64,000 bases of DNA from J014 sp964486055 (lineage in GTDB: Bacteria > Acidobacteriota > Blastocatellia > Pyrinomonadales > Pyrinomonadaceae), in the NCBI GenBank assembly GCA_964486055.1, contig CAZALE010000004.1, positions 1 to 64,000 of the forward strand. Direction: 5' to 3'. The notes beneath the pieces are model-generated. The model was not told the origin of the DNA. It saw only the letters and a program-made list of their open reading frames with translations, and ran no database searches. The translations under genes and the position numbers were made by a program. Positions within the stretch are counted from its first letter, which is position 1. The number at the start of each line of letters is the position of its first letter. This document shows positions 46,263 to 54,360 of the stretch, piece by piece.

Positions 46263-47702
46263 ATGGAATCTGTAAATCCGAGCTCTAGTTACTCAATGAC
46301 ATTGCGCTTGAAACTTGTAAGACATCCAGGCAAATTGGGCGAGGTTACTACGGCAATAGGACAAGCCGGAGCAGATATAGACGCAATAGATATAGTTTCT
46401 GCCGGAAAGGACTTTCTGATTCGAGATATTACGGTCAATGGTATTTCAGAAGCACATCATAAGGAAATAATTAAAGCAGTGAGCAACATCGATGGCGTCG
46501 AGATAATAAATGTCTCAGATCTCACATTCCTTTTGCACCTAGGTGGTAAGATTGAAGTTAACTCAAAAAAGCCAATAAAAACCAGAGCAGATCTTTCCAT
46601 GGCATATACTCCAGGCGTAGCGAGGATCTGTGAGGCGATTCATAAAGATAAGGAAAAAGTTTATAACTTAACTATTAAGAAAAATACCGTAGCAGTTGTG
46701 TCTGACGGCACTGCAGTATTAGGTTTAGGTGATATTGGCCCTGAGGCAGCAATGCCTGTGATGGAAGGCAAATGTCAATTATTCAAGGAATTTGGCGGAG
46801 TGGATGCGTTTCCAATATGCCTCAATACCAAGGACCCCGACGAAATCGTCAAAACAATTAGGAATATTTCAGTAGCTTTTGGTGGCATAAATCTCGAGGA
46901 TATCTCTGCCCCAAGGTGTTTTGAGATCGAGGATCGTCTGAAAGAGGAGCTAGATATACCAGTATTTCATGACGACCAACATGGAACCGCTGTCGTTGTG
47001 CTTGCAGCCCTGATAAATGCACTGAAGATAGTCAATAAAAAGATGCAAGATTTGAAAATAGTAGTAAGCGGCACTGGTGCGGCCGGTGTAGCATGCACAA
47101 AGATAATAATGCAAGCTGGGGCAAAAAATATAATTGGTTGCGATCAGTCTGGTGCCATTTATGAAGGACGCCGTGAAAACATGAATTGGGTCAAAGAGTG
47201 GTATGCTCGCAATACCAATCCTAACAGGGAAAAAGGTAGTATTCATGAGGTGATTGAAGGAGCTGATGTTTTCTTAGGTTTGAGTGTACCTCATCTGATT
47301 ACAAAGGACGATCTGAAAAAAATGGCAAAAGATCCGATAGTATTTGCAATGGCAAATCCGATACCGGAAATAATGCCAGAAGAGGCTGCAGGTATCGCAG
47401 CAGTAATGGCAACAGGACGAAGCGATTATCCAAACCAGATAAACAATGTGCTTTGCTTCCCGGGAATTTTTCGAGGGGCTCTCGATTGCAGAGCTTCCCA
47501 AATCAATGAAGAAATGAAGCTTGCCGCCGCCACGGCTATCGCAAATATAATAAGCGATGACGAATTAAATCCAGATTACATAGTTCCATCGGTCTTCGAT
47601 AAAAGAGTTGTCAAAGCAGTTACAAAGGAAGTGGTAAAAGCTGCATATAAAACTGGAGTGGCACGACGCGAAAGACTTGAAAAAGAAGATTTCAATAGAT
47701 GA
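46263..47702 (+). CDS. NAD(P)-dependent malic enzyme with N-terminal ACT domain
   Basis: 479 residues. An N-terminal ACT-like regulatory domain (about 10-85; LKLVRHPGKLGEVTTAIGQA) precedes the malic enzyme: substrate-domain motifs MAYTPGVARICEAI and VAVVSDGTAVLGLGDIGP, metal/malate site VFHDDQHGTAVVVLAAL, and the Rossmann domain IVVSGTGAAGVACTKIIM. It decarboxylates malate to pyruvate with reduction of NAD(P). Amino-acid or ligand control through the ACT domain is inferred. AGGTGGA precedes the ATG at 46263; the longer frame from 46209 lacks a site. The ACT-malic enzyme arrangement occurs in several bacterial phyla. Confidence 0.94.
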   Translation: MESVNPSSSYSMTLRLKLVRHPGKLGEVTTAIGQAGADIDAIDIVSAGKDFLIRDITVNGISEAHHKEIIKAVSNIDGVEIINVSDLTFLLHLGGKIEVNSKKPIKTRADLSMAYTPGVARICEAIHKDKEKVYNLTIKKNTVAVVSDGTAVLGLGDIGPEAAMPVMEGKCQLFKEFGGVDAFPICLNTKDPDEIVKTIRNISVAFGGINLEDISAPRCFEIEDRLKEELDIPVFHDDQHGTAVVVLAALINALKIVNKKMQDLKIVVSGTGAAGVACTKIIMQAGAKNIIGCDQSGAIYEGRRENMNWVKEWYARNTNPNREKGSIHEVIEGADVFLGLSVPHLITKDDLKKMAKDPIVFAMANPIPEIMPEEAAGIAAVMATGRSDYPNQINNVLCFPGIFRGALDCRASQINEEMKLAAATAIANIISDDELNPDYIVPSVFDKRVVKAVTKEVVKAAYKTGVARRERLEKEDFNR

Positions 47703-47751
47703 ATTGAATAATTATGGGAGTTTGACTTGGTTTAAATAATACGACTAGCGT

Positions 47752-47757
47752 TATAAT
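47752..47757 (+). promoter_or_regulatory. -10 box of superoxide dismutase gene
   Basis: A perfect TATAAT 30 bases before the ATG; TTGGTT at 47728 lies 18 bases upstream as a weak -35, while the better TTGACT at 47722 is 24 bases away, too far for normal spacing. Confidence 0.45.
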
Positions 47758-47787
47758 AATAAAAAACCTTCAAGGGAGAGTTAAGAA

Positions 47788-48414
47788 ATGGGACTCAACA
47801 CAGTTTATAAGGCTAGAACTTGGAACTTAAGCGACCTAAAAGGGATTTCCAACAAAACTCTGGAGATTCACTTCAAGCTTTATGAGGGCTATGTAACTAA
47901 TACAAATCTATTGAACGAGAAAATCGCTGAGCTAATTAAAGACGGCAATCTTGACCCAACTAAGACCGCAGCGTTTAGCGAATTAAAGCGCCGTTTCGGC
48001 TTCGAGTATAACGGCATGGTTTTGCATGAATATTATTTCGATAATCTAATGAAAGATGGAAGCGGCGACCCATCTAAAGATTCTGCATTTTATAAGGCGG
48101 CCGAAAAGAGCTTCGGTAGTTACGAAACCTGGAAAGCCGATTTTATAAACGTCGGGAAAATGAGAGGCGTAGGTTGGGCAATATGCTATCAAGACCCGTT
48201 GACTGGGGCACTCTCTAACCATTGGATAAATCTGCATGAAACCGGAAATGTCGCCGGGTATAAACCAATACTGGTTATGGATGTCTGGGAACACGCTTTT
48301 ATTTTAGATTACACCCCAGCAGAACGACCTAAATACATAGAAGCTTTCTTCTCAAATGTAAATTGGGACACAGTAAACTCTAGAATAACCACAACTGAGA
48401 CCGTAACGGCTTAG
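47788..48414 (+). CDS. Fe/Mn superoxide dismutase
   Basis: 208 residues, cytoplasmic, dismutating superoxide to hydrogen peroxide and oxygen. The four metal ligands are His28 (EIHFKLYEGYV), His80 (MVLHEYYFDNL), Asp165 and His169 (VMDVWEHAF). It is slightly diverged: the usual NHxxYxxN pattern around the first ligands is altered, and the region around GWAICYQDPLTG is atypical, so metal preference cannot be read. AGGGAGAG lies upstream of the ATG, a strong ribosome binding site. It is monocistronic, with its own -10 box and a strong terminator. Confidence 0.92.
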   Translation: MGLNTVYKARTWNLSDLKGISNKTLEIHFKLYEGYVTNTNLLNEKIAELIKDGNLDPTKTAAFSELKRRFGFEYNGMVLHEYYFDNLMKDGSGDPSKDSAFYKAAEKSFGSYETWKADFINVGKMRGVGWAICYQDPLTGALSNHWINLHETGNVAGYKPILVMDVWEHAFILDYTPAERPKYIEAFFSNVNWDTVNSRITTTETVTA

Positions 48415-48426
48415 GTCAGAATTCTC

Positions 48427-48469
48427 ATGACAGCAAGGAGAAATAATCTTAGCTCCTTGCTGTCATTTT
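48427..48469 (+). terminator. Rho-independent terminator of superoxide dismutase gene
   Basis: A perfect 14-bp stem, ATGACAGCAAGGAG pairing with CTCCTTGCTGTCAT, with a 12-base loop, followed by TTT, 12 bases after the stop codon. Confidence 0.85.
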
Positions 48470-48507
48470 AGAAACGAATGACTAATTATCGAAAGAAGTG
48501 TGCTAAG

Positions 48508-48567
48508 AATTCGATTTATTAGCATTCGTGCCCATGCAAGAATAACCATGCAAGAATAAATCGAATT
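48508..48567. repeat. 13-bp inverted repeat enclosing a 14-bp tandem duplication
   Basis: AATTCGATTTATT (48508-48520) and its exact complement AATAAATCGAATT (48555-48567) flank two adjacent perfect copies of CCATGCAAGAATAA (48532-48545 and 48546-48559). The right arm overlaps the second copy. It sits between the dismutase terminator and the 3' end of the convergent glycosylase gene. It could be a second terminator or a small mobile-type remnant. Confidence 0.7.
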
Positions 48568-48571
48568 TAAG

Positions 48572-49159
48572 CTAAGAGAATTTATTAAGAAACTCTCTTG
48601 CTATCTTCATATCTTCCCAAACTTCTTTTTTCTTCGAAGCGTCGCGAAGCAAATAGGCAGGATTAAATGTTGGAAGTATTTTTATCCCATTGAAATCATA
48701 AAATCTCCCTCGCAGAGTACTGATCTTATCCTTCGAATTTATGAACACCTTTGTCGGCGTATTTCCAAGAGTAACTATCAACTTTGGATTTATGACAGCT
48801 ATTTCCCTGAAGAGATAAGGACTAAAAAAACTCAGTAGATCTGCTGAGATCTCATCGGCGCTGCTGACGAATTTGACAACGTTCGTTAGGTACACTCTCT
48901 GTCGATCAAGCTGAATTGCTGCTAATATCTTATCCAGTAGTTGACCAACAGGGCCTTGAAATGGCTTGCCTGTCTCTACATCTGGCAGTCCGGGCGATTC
49001 ACCTACAAAAACCACTTTCGAAAAGGGATTTCCATCCCCGAAAATGAACGTTTTTCCGGGGAACTTAAGGCTAGCCTCCTTAAAAATCTCCTGATATATC
49101 TGGTCTAGAGTGTCTCTAGACTGTAAATTCTGATCAGAAAATAGTGATCCTTGAGTCAT
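48572..49159 (-). CDS. Cysteine-free uracil-DNA glycosylase paralogue
   Basis: 195 residues with the uracil-DNA glycosylase fold of family 4 type: FVGESPGLPDVETGKPFQG, YLTNVVKF and LPTFNPAYLLRD. Compared with its upstream sister it contains no cysteine at all, so it cannot bind the 4Fe-4S cluster, and the catalytic-motif His is Asn166 (FNPAYLLR). The N-terminus MTQGSLFSDQ contains QGSLF, a possible sliding-clamp-binding motif. It overlaps the stop of the sister gene by 4 bases (ATGA). It may be a glycosylase with changed specificity (mismatch-type MUG enzymes also have Asn here) or a non-catalytic DNA-binding copy. Cytoplasmic DNA repair is the likely area. Confidence 0.82.
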   Translation of the reverse strand: MTQGSLFSDQNLQSRDTLDQIYQEIFKEASLKFPGKTFIFGDGNPFSKVVFVGESPGLPDVETGKPFQGPVGQLLDKILAAIQLDRQRVYLTNVVKFVSSADEISADLLSFFSPYLFREIAVINPKLIVTLGNTPTKVFINSKDKISTLRGRFYDFNGIKILPTFNPAYLLRDASKKKEVWEDMKIAREFLNKFS

Positions 49160-50118
49160 TTGAGACTTTCTAAATAATCACGAACTTTTTTCATGTCTTC
49201 CCAAACTTCACGCTTCTTTGATGGATCCCGTAACAAATAGGCCGGATGAAACGTCGGCATTACTTTAATACCAAAGAAATCTTGAAACTGACCTCTTATT
49301 TTAGTTATTGGTGATTTGGTACTCAGTAAATACTGACACGCTGTATTACCTAAAACCACTATACAGAGTGGACGAACCACAAATATCTCTCTAATTAGAA
49401 ATTCCCTACAAATCTTTGCCTCTTCAGGATTTGGTTGTCGATTCCCTGGGGGCCGACATCGGTTTATATTCCCGATAAAAACCTCTTCTCTTTTGAGTCC
49501 CATGGCTTCTATTATCTTAGTAAGCAGCTGACCAGCACGACCAACGAATGGCTCACCAAGTCTATCTTCATCAGCTCCCGGTGCCTCTCCAACAAACATT
49601 AACCTGGCGTTGGTATTTCCAACGCTATGCACGATTTGAGTTCTACCTTGATGAAGTGGACAGCGCTTGCAATCACCAATATCCGAGCGTATTTTATCTA
49701 TGCTGTCGGCCTCTGAATAAAACCCAACATTGCTAAACAAAGACACAGCTGGTTTCGCATGCCCTGACAGATTTTTTATTTCACTATCAATTTCAGATGC
49801 TCCCTCTGAATTTTCAGAATTGCCTTGTTTACTCGATTTTTCCATCTGCTCCGTTGCAAAAATACCTGATTCTTTCAAGGTGTTATTTAGATTTGAGGGT
49901 CTCAATTGTTCTAATAATTCTGAAATAATGACTTCTCTCTTATCGGAACTTAAGTTAGCTTTAGAGTCTATTAGTGAATCAATCCGCAATCGAAAGTCAG
50001 GTTTAGGTGCTTCGGATAGCCTTAGCCCATCAAACCATAAATCCTGGATACCAAGAGATTGGGCATATAAAATATTTTTTCGTAAATCCTGTATGAGTTG
50101 TCGCAGTTGCTCTCTCAT
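49156..50118 (-). CDS. Family 4 uracil-DNA glycosylase with Fe-S cluster
   Basis: 320 residues. The C-terminal catalytic domain (about 140-320) has the four cluster ligands Cys150 and Cys153 (GDCKRCPLHQGR), Cys221 (NRCRPPGNRQP) and Cys237 (KICREFL). Catalytic motifs are VGEAPGADEDRLGEPFVG and FHPAYLLRD with His291. The N-terminal 140 residues are a charged, probably disordered extension absent from short family members. It removes uracil from DNA as the first step of base-excision repair. It overlaps coaBC upstream and the altered paralogue downstream by 4 bases each, so the three genes are tightly coupled; coaBC next to this glycosylase is a common arrangement. Confidence 0.93.
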   Translation of the reverse strand: MREQLRQLIQDLRKNILYAQSLGIQDLWFDGLRLSEAPKPDFRLRIDSLIDSKANLSSDKREVIISELLEQLRPSNLNNTLKESGIFATEQMEKSSKQGNSENSEGASEIDSEIKNLSGHAKPAVSLFSNVGFYSEADSIDKIRSDIGDCKRCPLHQGRTQIVHSVGNTNARLMFVGEAPGADEDRLGEPFVGRAGQLLTKIIEAMGLKREEVFIGNINRCRPPGNRQPNPEEAKICREFLIREIFVVRPLCIVVLGNTACQYLLSTKSPITKIRGQFQDFFGIKVMPTFHPAYLLRDPSKKREVWEDMKKVRDYLESLK

Positions 50119-51341
50119 CTCGAGTTTCTAATCTTCAAAATTTCATTCAGTATTAAATCAGCCATCATATCCTTGGACATGAAGGGGATATCAACCTTTT
50201 CACCGTTGCGCTTAACGATGAATCCCTTATTGTTATCCGCTCCAAATCCGCATCCAGGTGTGGAAACATCATTTGCTACAATCATGTCTAACTCTTTCTG
50301 CCTCATCTTTGCCATCGCGTAAGACTCTAGGTTCTCTGTTTCTGCCGCAAAACCTACAACTATCAGTCCTTCATGTCTGCGTTGGGAAACCTCTTTTAAA
50401 ATGTCAGGGGTTTTCTCTAGCTCCAATATGAGCTTTTCTGAATCTTTCTTTATCTTTGAATTTGCTCTTCTAGTAGGGCGATAGTCCGCTACCGCAGCTG
50501 CTCCGATAAATACCGTTGCATTTTCGAGTTCTTGCATCACCGCTTCATGCATCTGTTCGGCTGAAACCACGTTTATAACTTTAATATCCTCAGGCTTCTC
50601 ACAGCTGACACTACCAGCGATCACCGTAACTTGAGCGCCCCTATTTTTAGCAGCTTTAGCAATTGCAAAGCCCATTTTGCCGGAGGAATAATTAGATAAA
50701 TATCTAACGGGATCTATTTCCTCGCGTGTTCCGCCAGTAGTTATCAGAAGGTGTTCCTTACTAAAATCGGAGTTTACCGGCTCTTTCTGTGACCTGAATC
50801 TCAAAAAAGATAAAACTTGGTCTACAATATTTTCTACATCCTCCAATTTACCAGTTCCGAGGGTCTTGCAGGCCAGCTCACCTTCTATTGGTTCAATAAA
50901 TATAACTCCATCTTCTCTTAGCTTTTGAATGTTTCTCTGGGTGGCAGGGTGATTCCACATGGCCGTATTCATTGCAGGTGCTACTATCACCGGTGCAGTC
51001 GAAGCAAGATAAGTAGAGGTTAAGAAATCATCTGCAATTCCATTAGCAAACTTGGCCAAAATGTTAGCCGTCGCTGGAACAATCAAGAGAAGATCTATAG
51101 TCTGGGAAAAATTAACGTGTGCTATCGGATCTGGATTATCAGCCGCATAATCATCCACTAACACGTATTCGTTAGTTAACGCCCTGAAGGTTAGAGGATT
51201 TATGAAATTCGTCGCCTCTTTAGTCATCGCAACTTTAAGCTGGCAGCCTGATTTTTGCAAAAGCCTCAGAACCTCTACGGCTTTATAAGCTGCAATCCCT
51301 CCGCAAACCCCTAAGCCAATTTTCCACCGTTTTTCATTCAT
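50115..51341 (-). CDS. coaBC: Bifunctional CoaBC (phosphopantothenoylcysteine synthetase/decarboxylase)
   Basis: About 408 residues. The N-terminal flavoprotein (CoaC) has GVCGGIAAYKAVEVLR, the active-site His in IAHVNFSQ, and the PAMNTAMWNHPA motif; the C-terminal CoaB domain has LLITTGGTREEIDPVRYLSNYSSG with the substrate-binding region DYRPTRRANSKIKK. Together they couple 4'-phosphopantothenate to cysteine and decarboxylate the product on the way to coenzyme A. I start at ATG 51341 (MNEKRWKIGLGV); ATG 51362 would add seven residues. It is first in a three-gene operon with two glycosylase genes and divergent from the gene at 51446. Confidence 0.95.
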   Translation of the reverse strand: MNEKRWKIGLGVCGGIAAYKAVEVLRLLQKSGCQLKVAMTKEATNFINPLTFRALTNEYVLVDDYAADNPDPIAHVNFSQTIDLLLIVPATANILAKFANGIADDFLTSTYLASTAPVIVAPAMNTAMWNHPATQRNIQKLREDGVIFIEPIEGELACKTLGTGKLEDVENIVDQVLSFLRFRSQKEPVNSDFSKEHLLITTGGTREEIDPVRYLSNYSSGKMGFAIAKAAKNRGAQVTVIAGSVSCEKPEDIKVINVVSAEQMHEAVMQELENATVFIGAAAVADYRPTRRANSKIKKDSEKLILELEKTPDILKEVSQRRHEGLIVVGFAAETENLESYAMAKMRQKELDMIVANDVSTPGCGFGADNNKGFIVKRNGEKVDIPFMSKDMMADLILNEILKIRNSR

Positions 51342-51407
51342 CCCGAAGTCAAAAAATAACATAAATTCTGTAAGATTGAAATCTAGTCTAGCGGCTTCTC
51401 ATTTGGA

Positions 51408-51436
51408 TTGACTAGCATTTTCCTCTAGCATATTAA
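51408..51436 (+). promoter_or_regulatory. Sigma70-type promoter with near-leaderless start
   Basis: TTGACT (51408-51413), a 17-base spacer and TATTAA (51431-51436) lie 9 bases before the ATG at 51446, so the predicted transcript start is about 3 bases upstream of the start codon. Confidence 0.5.
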
Positions 51437-51445
51437 CAGAAATTT

Positions 51446-51790
51446 ATGAAGCAGCTATCATTATTCGATTCCGAGCAAATTGAAAGTGAAAAGATAGCAT
51501 TATATGCACTAGGAGATTTTCAGGCTCGTGGATTGAAATTAGCTGAAAGAGAGCTACCCTTAGATCGGCTTCTTGGAGCATTTCGAAGAGCATCCGAAAG
51601 ATTCAATTGCCGAGAGTTATCTGACCAGGAAATTGTCGAAACACTCAAAAAGCTAGGAGCAAATGTTAAGCAAGTACCATCTTTTTTCGCCAAGCATCCA
51701 TTTCGGATCACTATCCCGATAGACCTAGCCGAAAGCGCAATAGAATTTTTCAAAAGTCAACAAAGAATAGAAGATGACAAATCAACTTGA
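51446..51790 (+). CDS. Hypothetical protein with N-terminal clamp-binding-like motif
   Basis: 114 residues. The N-terminus MKQLSLFDSE contains QLSLF, an exact match to the QL(S/D)LF consensus by which polymerases and repair proteins bind the beta sliding clamp. The rest looks like a small alpha/beta domain (LGDFQARGLKLAERELPLDR, LSDQEIVETLKKLGANVKQV, HPFRITIPIDLAESAIEFF). I do not recognise the family. It starts with a good promoter but no ribosome binding site and overlaps the downstream phytoene/squalene synthase gene by 17 bases. The divergent operon contains two DNA repair glycosylase genes. A DNA-replication or repair accessory role is inference from the motif and context. Confidence 0.72.
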   Translation: MKQLSLFDSEQIESEKIALYALGDFQARGLKLAERELPLDRLLGAFRRASERFNCRELSDQEIVETLKKLGANVKQVPSFFAKHPFRITIPIDLAESAIEFFKSQQRIEDDKST

Positions 51791-52754
51791 GAGAGCCTAT
51801 AAATACTGTGAAACAGTTACAAAAAAACATGCAAAGAGTTTTTACTTTGCATCGAGATTTCTTCCTAAAAATAAAAGAAAACCAATATATGCATTATACG
51901 CTTTTTGTAGACACGTAGATGATCAGATAGATAAAACCGAAATAGCAGATGAATTCCAGGCTATCGAAGAAGTAAACAAATGGAAAGTAAACCTGGAAAA
52001 GGTTTACCAGTATGATAAATTATCGGAGAATCTCAGCGTCACTGCTAACCATACCAATCACAAAAGCCTCGCACACCTAGATGAACAAATCAGTAGAGAG
52101 CTAGTTTTATTAGCTTGGGGAGATGTATTGAAGCATTATAAGATTCCTCTTCATCTTCCATTGGAGTTAATAAAAGGAGTTCTAATGGACACTTACATTA
52201 AGCGTTACGAGTCTTTCAACAATCTATACATCTACTGCTACCGTGTAGCCTCGACTGTCGGGTTAATGAGTTCCGAAATTTTTGGCTACAAAGATAAATC
52301 TGCCCTGGTGTATGCGGAAGCAATGGGTATAGCAATGCAAATTACAAACATATTGCGCGACATAGCCGAAGATGCCAAAATGCAGAGAATCTACATTCCA
52401 CAGGATGAACTTAAAACTTTTGGCATCAGCGAGGAACAAATTTTTAACCATGAAATTAGCGAAAATTTTATGGAATTGATGAAATTCCAAATTCAACGAG
52501 CCCGCCAATTTTATGAGAAAGCGGAGCGCGGTATCCTACTGCTAGAGCCTGATACACGCTTCACAGTACTTATTGCATCGAGACTTTACGCTAAAATCTT
52601 AGATTGCATAGAGGCACAAAATTACGACGTCTTCAGCAAAAGAGCCCACACGACCTTGATTCAAAAAATTTTCAGCTTACCCAGACTTTGGCTTGAAACA
52701 AAAAAGATGAAGTTCGATCCAACAGACTTTGAAAAATCTCCAAACTTGCGTTAA
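51774..52754 (+). CDS. Phytoene/squalene synthase family protein
   Basis: 326 residues. A trans-isoprenyl diphosphate head-to-head synthase that joins two C15 or C20 prenyl diphosphates. The two Asp-rich motifs are DDQID at 49-53 (CRHVDDQID) and DIAED at 196-200 (ITNILRDIAEDAKMQRIYIP); LYIYCYRVASTVGLM is the conserved third region. Choice between phytoene (carotenoid) and presqualene/squalene (hopanoid) product cannot be made from the sequence alone, and no desaturase or cyclase gene is nearby. Its start lies 17 bases inside the preceding gene in another frame, so translation is probably coupled. I see no signal peptide. Confidence 0.9.
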   Translation: MTNQLERAYKYCETVTKKHAKSFYFASRFLPKNKRKPIYALYAFCRHVDDQIDKTEIADEFQAIEEVNKWKVNLEKVYQYDKLSENLSVTANHTNHKSLAHLDEQISRELVLLAWGDVLKHYKIPLHLPLELIKGVLMDTYIKRYESFNNLYIYCYRVASTVGLMSSEIFGYKDKSALVYAEAMGIAMQITNILRDIAEDAKMQRIYIPQDELKTFGISEEQIFNHEISENFMELMKFQIQRARQFYEKAERGILLLEPDTRFTVLIASRLYAKILDCIEAQNYDVFSKRAHTTLIQKIFSLPRLWLETKKMKFDPTDFEKSPNLR

Positions 52755-52785
52755 ATTGCTTCTAGCGCCAAGGAGCGATAAAATT

Positions 52786-53853
52786 ATGAGAAAAATAGCC
52801 GCTCTGCTGATTGTTTTCACATTATCATCAATCTTGATATATTCACAAAAGCAACCTGGAGGCAAGGAAATCAAACAAATTCAATCACCACAAAATCCAC
52901 GAATTGGCTTTGTTATTCATGGGGGCGCTGGAGTGATCTCCAGAGGGTCGATGACTCCAGAAAAAGAGGCAGCATATCGAAAAAAATTAGAAGAGGCTTT
53001 AATGGCAGGTTATAAAGCTCTTCAAGAAGGCAAAACTGCTATAGATGCTGTCGAAATCGCCATTAAAATTTTGGAAGATTCTCCACTTTTCAATGCAGGA
53101 AAAGGAGCTGTTTTTACAGCAGACGGCAAAATAGAGCTTGACGCATCGATAATGGATGGGAAAACCTTAAAAGCCGGTGCTGTAGCTGCAATTCATACGG
53201 TCAAAAATCCAATCTCGCTCGCCAGAGCTGTAATGGAGAAATCACCGCATGTAATGCTAATCGGTGAAGGAGCTGAAAAATTCGCTTCTCAGCAAGGGCT
53301 TGAAATAGTGGACCCGAAATATTTCTGGACACAGGAGCGCTGGGACCAATATCAAAGAATCAGAAAAGAGCGTGAGATGAAAGAGAAAAATCTCCAGCCG
53401 AATAAAACCTCAATGGTAGACCAAACAAATAATAAGTTCGGTACTGTCGGTGCGGTCGCACTTGATAAATATGGAAATCTCGCAGCTGGTACATCTACTG
53501 GTGGCATGGCTTATAAAATGTATGGACGTGTAGGAGATACCCCAATAATCGGTGCCGGTACTTATGCCAATAACGATACTTGTGCGGTTTCCGCCACTGG
53601 TTGGGGAGAATATTTCATTCGATTAAGCGTGGCTAAAGACATCTCAGCCCTGATGGAATACAGAGCTTTACCCATACAAGAAGCAGCCGATCTCGTAATC
53701 CAAAAGAAATTAAAAAATCTCGGTGGTGACGGCGGAGTTATCGCAATCGATAAATTCGGAAATATCGGTATATCCTTTAATTCGGAAGGAATGTACAGGG
53801 CTTACATAAATTCTGAGGGTAAACCGGTGGTAATGATCTATAAAGACGAATGA
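52786..53853 (+). CDS. Exported isoaspartyl peptidase / L-asparaginase
   Basis: 355 residues, Ntn-hydrolase of the plant-type asparaginase family. A signal peptide (AALLIVFTLSSILIYSQ) predicts periplasmic location. The proenzyme cleaves itself before Thr220 in NNKFGTVGAVALDKYGN, making Thr the nucleophile; GNLAAGTSTGGMAYKM and GAGTYANNDTCAVSATGWGE form the rest of the site, and the N-terminal GFVIHGGAGV is characteristic. It hydrolyses beta-aspartyl dipeptides and possibly asparagine, which fits the secreted dipeptidase at 12596. AAGGAG precedes the ATG at 52786; the longer in-frame start would remove the signal peptide from the N-terminus. Confidence 0.94.
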   Translation: MRKIAALLIVFTLSSILIYSQKQPGGKEIKQIQSPQNPRIGFVIHGGAGVISRGSMTPEKEAAYRKKLEEALMAGYKALQEGKTAIDAVEIAIKILEDSPLFNAGKGAVFTADGKIELDASIMDGKTLKAGAVAAIHTVKNPISLARAVMEKSPHVMLIGEGAEKFASQQGLEIVDPKYFWTQERWDQYQRIRKEREMKEKNLQPNKTSMVDQTNNKFGTVGAVALDKYGNLAAGTSTGGMAYKMYGRVGDTPIIGAGTYANNDTCAVSATGWGEYFIRLSVAKDISALMEYRALPIQEAADLVIQKKLKNLGGDGGVIAIDKFGNIGISFNSEGMYRAYINSEGKPVVMIYKDE

Positions 53854-53955
53854 TTTGATAACCCGACAATAATTCAGTAAATTATTTTTTGACACTCAAA
53901 GGAGTGAATAGTGGCAAAAGTTAACTTTGCCCATACGAATGGACATCGAAAAAGC

Positions 53956-54046
53956 GGAAAGGTGCAGGAGTGGCTTAACTGGCAGCACTGGAAATGCTGT
54001 GTACCCCAAAAGGGTACCGTGGGTTCGAATCCCACCCTTTCCGCCA
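53956..54046 (+). tRNA. tRNA-Ser(GGA)
   Basis: Class II tRNA with a long variable arm. The acceptor stem GGAAAGG pairs with CCTTTCC (54036-54042); the anticodon stem CAGCA/TGCTG encloses the loop CTGGAAA with anticodon GGA at 53990-53992. The T arm is GTGGGTTCGAATCCCAC, and the variable arm GTACCCCAAAAGGGTAC is typical of tRNA-Ser. CCA is encoded (54044-54046). TTGACA at 53889 may be its -35 box. Confidence 0.95.
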
Positions 54047-54360
54047 TTTTTTTCATCGTTTAACGAATAAGAAGATTCTACTCTGAATAACCCCAGCAAA
54101 CACGCTCAAGATAGCTCATTCAATGACAATCGGCGCGTTGATACGTGCTGAGTATTTCTCCTGCTAGAAACCAGCGAATTCTGAGAAAAACATAAAATCC
54201 TCAAGATTTGTGCGTCATCAAAAATACTTCTTAACTTATCTCAACCACGAACTGACTTTAGTTAAACTTCAGTCATCCAAAGATGCTTTAAGTTTTAAAT
54301 TTCATGGGATAAAATTATTCGATAAAATATTTATTGATACCTTGAAAAGGAAAAATATCG
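54047..54360. other. Intergenic region before kgd
   Basis: About 314 bases. It holds the 3' flank of the tRNA and TAAAAT-like sequences near 54305 and 54325 that may be -10 boxes for kgd. No gene, RNA structure or repeat is recognised. Confidence 0.5.

Noticed and set aside
48572..49159. Possibility that the short glycosylase is a truncated pseudogene
   Set aside because: The frame is intact, length is normal for the catalytic domain, core motifs are kept and the start is coupled to the upstream gene.
53911..54063. Open frame starting at GTG after AAAGGAG and reading through the tRNA-Ser gene
   Set aside because: It contains the whole tRNA in translation, so the ribosome-binding-like sequence is taken as coincidence.
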